DNA of 64,000 nt, taken from the NCBI GenBank assembly GCA_022710725.1, contig JAKLGK010000007.1:62001-126000 (forward strand). Reading direction: 5' to 3'. Below the pieces are notes generated by a model. The model did not search any database. It saw nothing but the letters and a program-made list of their open reading frames with translations, and was not told where the DNA came from. This DNA is from Verrucomicrobiota bacterium (lineage in GTDB: Bacteria > Verrucomicrobiota > Kiritimatiellia > CAIQIC01 > JAGNIJ01). The translations under genes and the position numbers were made by a program. Of the stretch, positions 58,449 to 64,000 are shown piece after piece; positions within the stretch are counted from its first letter, which is position 1, and each line of letters opens with the position of its first letter.

Positions 58449-59711
58449 ATGGATCTGCACCAGATCATCAGCTTCTTCGGCACCGTCATTCTGCTCTTCA
58501 TCGGCTGGCTGTTCTGCAAGCACCGGAAGAGCGTCCATTGGCGCACGATCCTGTGGGGCACCGCCCTGCAACTGATCTTCGCCCTGCTGGTCCTCAAGAC
58601 GCCGCCCGGGCGCTGGCTGTTCAATTTCATGAACGACGCCATCGTCAAGCTCCTGTCGTTCCAGGAGGAGGGCGGCAAGTTCGTGTTCAACGCGCTGTCG
58701 ATCCCGGTGGGGCAGCCGGGCTCGATGGGCTTCTTCTTCGCCTTCCAGGTCCTGACCACGATCGTCTTCTTCTCGTCGCTCATCTCCGTCCTGTACTACC
58801 TCGGCATCATGCAGAAGGTGGTGCAGTTCTTCGCGAGGATCATGTTCGTCACCTGCCAGACGTCCGGCGCGGAGACCCTGTCCGCGTCGGCCAACATCTT
58901 CGTCGGCCAGACCGAGGCGCCGCTGCTGGTCCGGCCGTACATCGAGGACATGACGGAGTCCGAGCTGATGTGCGTGATGACCGGCGGCATGGCCACCGTG
59001 GCGGGCGGAGTGATGGCCGCGTACGTGGGGATGCTGAAGGGCTATTTCCCGGACATCGCGGGCCACCTGCTGGCGGCCAGCGTCATGTCCGCGCCGGCGG
59101 CGCTGGTGATGGCGAAGATCATGATCCCGGAGACCGGCCACCCGAAAACGAGGGGCACGGTGGCCATCGCGTACAAGGACCCGAGCGTCAATGTCATCGA
59201 GGCCGCGGCCAACGGCGCCACGATGGGCATGCACCTGGCCTTCAACGTGGGGGCCATGCTGGTGGCCTTCATGTCGCTGCTGGCGATGGCCAACTGGATC
59301 CTCCAGCATGCGATCGCCTGGTTCGGTCCGGAGGGCGTGACGCTGCAGCGGCTTTTCGGATGGGCCTTCGCGCCGCTGGCGTGGGTGATGGGCGCGCCCT
59401 GGAAGGACTGCCAGGTGCTGGGCCAGTTGATGGGCGAGAAGACCGTGCTCAACGAGTTCGTCGCCTACACCAGCCTGATGCAGCACGCCGCCGCGCACCC
59501 GGGGGGATTGGCGTACCGCTCTTACGTGATCGCCACGTACGCTCTGTGCGGCTTCTCCAATTTCCTCTCCATCGGCATCCAGATCGGCGGCATCGGCGCG
59601 ATCGCCCCGAGCCGCAAGCGGGACCTGGCGAGGCTGGGGATCTATGCGCTCATCGGCGGCTCGCTGGCCTCGTTCATGACGGCGACCATCGCGGGCATCC
59701 TGGTGCCGTAA
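58449..59711 (+). CDS. concentrative nucleoside transporter (NupC/CNT family)
   Basis: 420 residues with about ten membrane segments. The CNT signature G-A-E-T-L-S-A-S-A-N-I-F-V-G-Q-T-E-A-P near residue 140 holds substrate- and sodium/proton-contacting residues, and G-G-M-A-T-V-A-G-G-V-M and N-E-F-V-A-Y near 335 are conserved as well. It imports nucleosides, probably uridine or other pyrimidine nucleosides given the operon. It is the last gene of the rightward pyrimidine-degradation unit, 22 bases after the aminotransferase. Confidence 0.87.
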   Translation: MDLHQIISFFGTVILLFIGWLFCKHRKSVHWRTILWGTALQLIFALLVLKTPPGRWLFNFMNDAIVKLLSFQEEGGKFVFNALSIPVGQPGSMGFFFAFQVLTTIVFFSSLISVLYYLGIMQKVVQFFARIMFVTCQTSGAETLSASANIFVGQTEAPLLVRPYIEDMTESELMCVMTGGMATVAGGVMAAYVGMLKGYFPDIAGHLLAASVMSAPAALVMAKIMIPETGHPKTRGTVAIAYKDPSVNVIEAAANGATMGMHLAFNVGAMLVAFMSLLAMANWILQHAIAWFGPEGVTLQRLFGWAFAPLAWVMGAPWKDCQVLGQLMGEKTVLNEFVAYTSLMQHAAAHPGGLAYRSYVIATYALCGFSNFLSIGIQIGGIGAIAPSRKRDLARLGIYALIGGSLASFMTATIAGILVP

Positions 59712-59724
59712 GCCCGGCGTGGCA

Positions 59725-59745
59725 GCCGCGGTCGTTGACCGCGGC
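59725..59745. repeat. perfect hairpin between convergent transporter genes
   Basis: GCCGCGGTC-GTT-GACCGCGGC: 9-bp stem, 3-base loop, 14 bases after the nucleoside transporter stop and 27 bases from the cstA stop. Being symmetric and between convergent genes, it could end transcription from both sides, but T-runs are absent. Confidence 0.55.
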
Positions 59746-59771
59746 ATCTCTGCGCGGAGACCATTCGCCAC

Positions 59772-61511
59772 TCAAGACGGCTGCCGGCGCAGCGACCATC
59801 GCCGCAGGGTCAAGATCATGACGCCAACGGCCAGCAGCATCAGCACGATAGCGGTCACCGTCAAAGGGTAATTCCGGTTCGGGAGGTACTGGCCCGTCAG
59901 CAGCTGCCACAGCGAGAACAGGGTCGTGGCCATCATGAAGACAGCCGGCGCGACGGCGAACCACGAGGGCCTGGAGCGCGCGGCCAGCCAGACGGAGACG
60001 ACGATCAGGGTCAGCGCCGCCATCAGCTGGTTGGCGCTGCCGAAGATGGGCCAGATGTGCTTGAACGTGTTCGTGTAGCAGAGGACGAACATCAGGCCCG
60101 ACACCACCACGGCGTTGAACAGGTGGCTGCGCAGCAGGCTCGGCGCGCGCTTGAACAGCACGGCCCACAACTCCTCCAGCAGGTAGCGGTTCAGCCGGGC
60201 GGCCGTGTCGAGCGTGGTGACGATGAACCCCTCGACCATCAGCATGCCGAACACCGTTCCGTATTCCATCCGCAGGCCGAGGCCGCGATGCACGAGCGAG
60301 CCCATGCCCAGGGCGAAGGCCAGCACGGGATTGCTCCCGACGCCCTTGGCCGCGGGATAGACCAGCCCCTGGTACTGCTCCAGCGACAGGCCGGTCGCCA
60401 CGGCGACGATCACGAGCACGGCCAGGACCGCCTCGAGGAGCATGCCGCCATAGCCGACGCCCCGCGCCGCGCGCTCGCTCGACAGCTGTTTCGCTGTCGT
60501 GCCGCCCGTGACCATCGCGTGGAAACCCGAGATCGCGCCGCAGGCGACGGTGATGAACAGGAACGGCCAGACCATGCCGAGGGATTGCCGGCCGCCGGCC
60601 AGGTTCCAGGCCGGCATGTTCGGGTCCGCGCCGCCGGCGCCGCCCGCCGCCGACCCGATGATCAGGATGGCCATGCCGGCGTAGAGGAGGAACGAGTTGA
60701 TGAAGTCGCGCGGCTGCAGGATGACCCAGACCGGCAGCCCGGAGGCGAGGATCACGTAGAACGTCAGGATCAGCATCCAGGCCATGGGGGAAAGTGTCAA
60801 CGGGTACTTCAGCCCCGCCGCGATCGAGGCCAGGCAGATGGCCATGGCGAGGGGGAACATGCTGCGCATGGTCATGCCGCGGCGGTAGACCAGAAAGCCG
60901 ATCAGCGGCGCGCCGAGCGTGATGATGATCAGCGACGTCGAGGCCACGCCGCCGACCTTGGCCCTCGCCAGGCCGTCCGCGCCGGCGACCACCCGCAGGA
61001 ACGTCCGCCCGGCCTCAATGCGAAGCTGCTCCAGCGGGACCAGCGAGGTCAGGGCCGTGGCCGACAGGCCCAGGAAGGCCGAGGTCAGCAACAGCAACAT
61101 GATGATCGAGAACGACACGACCAGGAAGAACCCGAACCGGCCCATTGTCCGGTTTGCGACCTGCGCCATGGAGTGGCCCTGCTCGCGCATGCTGACGAAC
61201 AGGCTCGCGTAATCCTGGACCGCGCCGATGAACACGGAGCCGAGCACCACCCACAGCCAGACCGGGATGTACCCGTAGATCAGCGCCACGGTCGGGCCGA
61301 CGATCGGCCCCGCGCCGGCGATGGACGCGAAGTGGTGGCTGAACACGACCGGTGTCCTGCTCGGGACGTAGTCCACGCCGTCCTTCATCGTGACGGACGG
61401 CGGCGGCTCCTCCGTCCCGCCGGTCAGCGCCCGCTGGAGATACCGGGAATAAAAGCGATAGCCCAGGAAGAACACCGGCAGCGCCACGCCCACCAACCAG
61501 AGCACGTTCAT
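59772..61511 (-). CDS. cstA: CstA-family carbon starvation / pyruvate-peptide transporter
   Basis: 579 residues; CAGGAGG upstream of the ATG. Many membrane helices and the family block H-H-F-A-S-I-A-G-A-G-P-I-V-G-P near residue 60, followed by G-Y-I-P-V-W-L-W and G-A-V-Q-D-Y. It is shorter than the 700-residue E. coli protein but within the range for the family. CstA proteins import pyruvate and peptides when carbon is limiting. It lies 24 bases downstream of preA, so it should be co-transcribed with preT and preA; the link to pyrimidine catabolism may reflect shared induction under starvation. Confidence 0.88.
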   Translation of the reverse strand: MNVLWLVGVALPVFFLGYRFYSRYLQRALTGGTEEPPPSVTMKDGVDYVPSRTPVVFSHHFASIAGAGPIVGPTVALIYGYIPVWLWVVLGSVFIGAVQDYASLFVSMREQGHSMAQVANRTMGRFGFFLVVSFSIIMLLLLTSAFLGLSATALTSLVPLEQLRIEAGRTFLRVVAGADGLARAKVGGVASTSLIIITLGAPLIGFLVYRRGMTMRSMFPLAMAICLASIAAGLKYPLTLSPMAWMLILTFYVILASGLPVWVILQPRDFINSFLLYAGMAILIIGSAAGGAGGADPNMPAWNLAGGRQSLGMVWPFLFITVACGAISGFHAMVTGGTTAKQLSSERAARGVGYGGMLLEAVLAVLVIVAVATGLSLEQYQGLVYPAAKGVGSNPVLAFALGMGSLVHRGLGLRMEYGTVFGMLMVEGFIVTTLDTAARLNRYLLEELWAVLFKRAPSLLRSHLFNAVVVSGLMFVLCYTNTFKHIWPIFGSANQLMAALTLIVVSVWLAARSRPSWFAVAPAVFMMATTLFSLWQLLTGQYLPNRNYPLTVTAIVLMLLAVGVMILTLRRWSLRRQPS

Positions 61512-61535
61512 GAATGCGCCTCCTGCGCGCCGGGC

Positions 61536-62807
61536 TTATGACCTCCGCTGGGTTTCGAGTTCCTTGCCCAGCGTGACGGTCTCGGCGCGCCTGTACGATT
61601 TCGGCATTTCCTTAAAGGTGATCAGGCCGTCCACGGGGCAGGCGAAGCTGCAGACCATGCAGCTCAGGCACTTTTTCTCGTCGAGCGCCGGGCGCCGCTT
61701 CTTCGCGTCCCAGTCGAGCGCCCAGCCGCCGGCGTCGCGGCAGACGACGTAGCACTGGCCGCAGCCGACGCAGCGGTCGAGGTCGTACCGCGCGATGCCC
61801 TGCCGCGCGAGGTCGAAGTCGTGCGTCGCGTGCACGTTGGGCAGGGCCTTGCCGATCAGCTCCTTCAGGCTCTTGACCCCCTTGATCGTCATGTAATCGG
61901 ACAGCCCCTCGATCATGTTCTCCACGATGCCCTGGCCGTAGTGGATGATGCCCGTGGTCACCTGAATCGTTGTTGCCCCGACCAGCAGGTACTCCAGCGC
62001 GTCCACCCATGTCTCGATGCCGCCGATGCCGGAGAGCGGGAGTTGCAGGTCATGGCACTTGGCCAGTTCGGAGATGCAGCGCAGGCCGATGGGCTTGATC
62101 GCCGGGCCGGTGAACCCGCACGCTGCGCCCTTGCCGAACACGTTCGGGCTGGGCACCCAGTCGTCCGCGCCGATCCCCGACAGGCCGGCCACGGAATTGA
62201 TCGCCGCGATCCCGTCCGCGCCGCCCTTCTTGGCGTACATCGCGGGCACGGTGATGTCCGTGATGTTCGGCGTCATTTTGGCGACGATCGGTATCTTGCA
62301 GGAATTTCGCACCGTTTCCGTGAATTTTTGCACCAGTTCCTGGCACTGGCCGACCTTGGCCCCGGAGCCCTCGACGGTCATGTGCGGGCAGGAGACGTTG
62401 ACTTCCAGCATGTCCGCGCCCGCGTCGACGCAGGCCTTGGCCAGGTCAGCCCATTCCTGGTTGGAGAATCCCATGATGCTGGCCATGACCAGGTGGTCCG
62501 GCCAGCGCTTCTTGAGGTACATGATGTCCAGCAGGTTGGCCTTGAGCCCGCGGTCGGAAGTTTGCTCGACGTTCTGCACGCCCAGCTGCCGCTTGCCCGC
62601 CGGCCGGTACGCCGCCATGCGGGGGGAGGGGTGGATGATCGGGATCCGGTCCGACACGACGGTCTTGTAGGCCACGCCGCCCCAGCCGGCGTCGAAGGCG
62701 CGCCCGACCATTTCCGCGCTGTTCGAGACCGGGGACGAGGACAGCATGAACGGGTTCTTCATCTTGAACCCGAGGAACTCGACGGAGAGATCGGCCTGCT
62801 TACTCAT
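61536..62807 (-). CDS. preA: NAD-dependent dihydropyrimidine dehydrogenase, PreA subunit
   Basis: 423 residues; AAGGAGA inside the end of preT is its ribosome site and the genes overlap by 8 bases. Residues 1-325 are the FMN-binding dihydroorotate-dehydrogenase-like barrel (N-P-F-M-L-S-S-S-P near 18, E-V-N-V-S-C-P-H near 135, G-I-G-G-I-E-T near 260). Residues about 335-405 carry two 4Fe-4S clusters, C-V-G-C-G-Q-C-Y-V-V-C and C-L-S-C-M-V-C-S-F-A-C-P. With PreT it reduces uracil and thymine to the 5,6-dihydro compounds, the first step of the pathway. The only CTGAG/CTCAG site I found in the window is at 61663-61667, in the second cluster motif. Confidence 0.92.
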   Translation of the reverse strand: MSKQADLSVEFLGFKMKNPFMLSSSPVSNSAEMVGRAFDAGWGGVAYKTVVSDRIPIIHPSPRMAAYRPAGKRQLGVQNVEQTSDRGLKANLLDIMYLKKRWPDHLVMASIMGFSNQEWADLAKACVDAGADMLEVNVSCPHMTVEGSGAKVGQCQELVQKFTETVRNSCKIPIVAKMTPNITDITVPAMYAKKGGADGIAAINSVAGLSGIGADDWVPSPNVFGKGAACGFTGPAIKPIGLRCISELAKCHDLQLPLSGIGGIETWVDALEYLLVGATTIQVTTGIIHYGQGIVENMIEGLSDYMTIKGVKSLKELIGKALPNVHATHDFDLARQGIARYDLDRCVGCGQCYVVCRDAGGWALDWDAKKRRPALDEKKCLSCMVCSFACPVDGLITFKEMPKSYRRAETVTLGKELETQRRS

Positions 62808-64000
62808 GGGCGTTCTCCTTCTTCGCGAAGCGTTTCATGATGGCCTGGGCGGCGGTCTTGCCGTCCCGGACGGCCTCGATGATCAGCGCCGGGCCGCGGA
62901 CGATGTCGCCGCCCGCGAAGACCCGCTTGACCGACGTCTCGCCGGTGTCCGGGTTGACCGTGATCAGGTTGCCGTCCGACAGCTTCATGGATCGAGACCA
63001 CTCGATCGAGTCACGGGCCGGTTGCGCGCCGATCGCCTCGATGGCGACGTCAATGGGCAGTTCCCAGTTGGAGCCCGGGATCTCGACGGGCTTGCGCCGG
63101 CCGGAGGCGTCGGGCTTGCTCAATTCCGTGCGCACCAGTCGGATGGCCTTGAGCCGGCCCTTCGCATCGGTCGAGTAATCCACCGGCTGGTTCAGCAGCA
63201 ACAGGTGCATGCCTTGCCGCAGGGCGTCCTGCTTCTCGTCCTCCTCGGCCGGCATCTCGTTGTACGAGCGGCGGTAGACGAGGTAGACGTCCTTGGCGCC
63301 CAGCTTGATCGCGGATTCCGCGCAGTCCATGGCCACCGACCCGCCGCCGATGATCGCGACGCGGCGGCCCTTGAGCTGTTTCCCGATGGCGGCGAACCGG
63401 CCCTCCTTGAGCGGCGTCAGGAAATCGGTCCAGGCGAACACGCCCTGGCGGACCTTTGCTTTGACTTTCAGCCGCAGCGGCTCCCAGCAGCCGGGCGCGA
63501 GGAAGACGGCGGCAAATCCCTTCTTCAGCAGCGACTCGACGGCGCCCTTGCCGCGGATCGGCTTGCTGCACTGGATCTTCACGCCGAGCGGGGCCAGGTC
63601 TTTCAGTTCGCGGTCGATGAAGTCCGGGGAGAAGCGGTAGGACGGCACGCCGTAGCGCAGCACGCCGCCGGCCCGGGCGCGGGCCTCGAAGACCGTGACG
63701 CCGAACCCGGCCTTGGCCAGTTCGGCGGCGCAGCTCAAGCCGGCCGGGCCGGAGCCGACCACGGCGATTTTTTCCTTCCGTGCCGATCCTTTTTCAAGGG
63801 GATTGAAGCCGGTCGCCCACGCGTGCTCGACGAGGAACCGCTGGATCTTGCCGATCTGGATCGGACGGTCCAGGCCCGCGGCGGAGCATTCCTTCTCGCA
63901 GAGCTGCGGGGTGGGGCACAGTTCGCCGCAGCTGCCGCCGAGGATGTTGTTCTGCTTGATCGTGCGGACGGCGCCGGTCAGGTTCTGGAAGCGGAGCTTG
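62800..64000 (-). CDS. preT: dihydropyrimidine dehydrogenase, PreT subunit, N-terminus beyond window
   Basis: The frame is open from its stop at 62800 to the window edge, about 400 codons, so only the first part is missing. The visible N-terminal segment has C-G-E-L-C-P-T-P-Q-L-C-E-K-E-C, the cysteines of the glutamate-synthase-type iron-sulfur region. V-V-G-S-G-P-A-G-L-S-C-A-A-E is the FAD dinucleotide fold, I-I-G-G-G-S-V-A-M-D-C the NAD(P) fold, and A-G-G-D-I-V-R-G-P the C-terminal FAD contact. PreT passes electrons from NADH to PreA. An internal GTG at 63762 could look like a start but would cut off the iron-sulfur region and the first strand of the FAD fold. Confidence 0.9.
   Translation of the reverse strand, partial: KLRFQNLTGAVRTIKQNNILGGSCGELCPTPQLCEKECSAAGLDRPIQIGKIQRFLVEHAWATGFNPLEKGSARKEKIAVVGSGPAGLSCAAELAKAGFGVTVFEARARAGGVLRYGVPSYRFSPDFIDRELKDLAPLGVKIQCSKPIRGKGAVESLLKKGFAAVFLAPGCWEPLRLKVKAKVRQGVFAWTDFLTPLKEGRFAAIGKQLKGRRVAIIGGGSVAMDCAESAIKLGAKDVYLVYRRSYNEMPAEEDEKQDALRQGMHLLLLNQPVDYSTDAKGRLKAIRLVRTELSKPDASGRRKPVEIPGSNWELPIDVAIEAIGAQPARDSIEWSRSMKLSDGNLITVNPDTGETSVKRVFAGGDIVRGPALIIEAVRDGKTAAQAIMKRFAKKENAHE

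Noticed and set aside
62800..63762. A complete PreT starting at the GTG at 63762
   Set aside because: That start falls inside the FAD-binding fold, and the frame continues upstream with the conserved iron-sulfur cysteines, so the gene is cut by the window edge instead.

Overview
The window is about two-thirds GC and densely coded on both strands. It shows no plasmid, phage or insertion-sequence genes, no rRNA or tRNA, and no CRISPR array. The gene content suggests a Gram-negative heterotroph, probably in the PVC superphylum and most likely Kiritimatiellota- or Lentisphaerae-like. The clues are secreted proteins that open with an N-Y-Q-G-R-L segment, OPT-like transporters of the kind common in that superphylum, outer-membrane beta-barrels, and short dispersed repeats in the gaps between genes. 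This placement is inference; no marker gene settles it.

Layout. 1-11.4 kb: three large exported proteins (a repeat-rich surface protein cut by the window edge, a CAP domain plus six fibronectin type III repeats, and a duplicated beta-helix protein), with a transketolase-family enzyme and a class I aminotransferase between them. 11.5-23.8 kb: housekeeping genes (glycogen phosphorylase, a small outer-membrane protein, archease-RtcB, PolX, a HAD phosphatase, a secreted TPR protein, a secreted archaemetzincin-like protein without its catalytic residues, SerS, TilS). 23.9-30.9 kb: a sodium:solute symporter with a 58-residue partner gene, an outer-membrane porin, and a PaaK-ACT-PaaK acyl-CoA ligase cluster. 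31.0-43.4 kb: one transport locus with two OPT-like permeases, two LolD/MacB-type ATPases and two FtsX-type permeases, one of which is a 1,623-residue fusion to a degenerate M28-peptidase-like ectodomain. 43.4-45.7 kb: a lower-GC DUF362 protein, a secreted trypsin-like protease and a small membrane protein. 45.7-52.8 kb: a fused phosphate butyryltransferase/butyrate kinase and a Gld-like ABC-2 export operon. 52.8-64.0 kb: reductive pyrimidine catabolism.

How the genes work together. The last 11 kb encode a route from nucleoside to central metabolism: NupC-type uptake, PreT/PreA (uracil to dihydrouracil), dihydropyrimidinase, beta-ureidopropionase, a class III aminotransferase probably acting on beta-alanine, and a malonate/methylmalonate-semialdehyde dehydrogenase giving acetyl-CoA, with a CstA-type transporter. 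The divergent promoter region of this cluster holds two near-identical palindromes.

Most unusual signals: (1) a family of 18-32 bp palindromes in intergenic regions that share CAYA-S-TT arms, while the centre and outer flanks differ between copies yet stay self-complementary; (2) near-total absence of the pentamer CTGAG/CTCAG, with Leu-Ser(AGC) written as TTG-AGC; (3) two exported proteins built on peptidase folds whose catalytic residues are gone; (4) dispersed repeats lying against start codons that lack a Shine-Dalgarno sequence.
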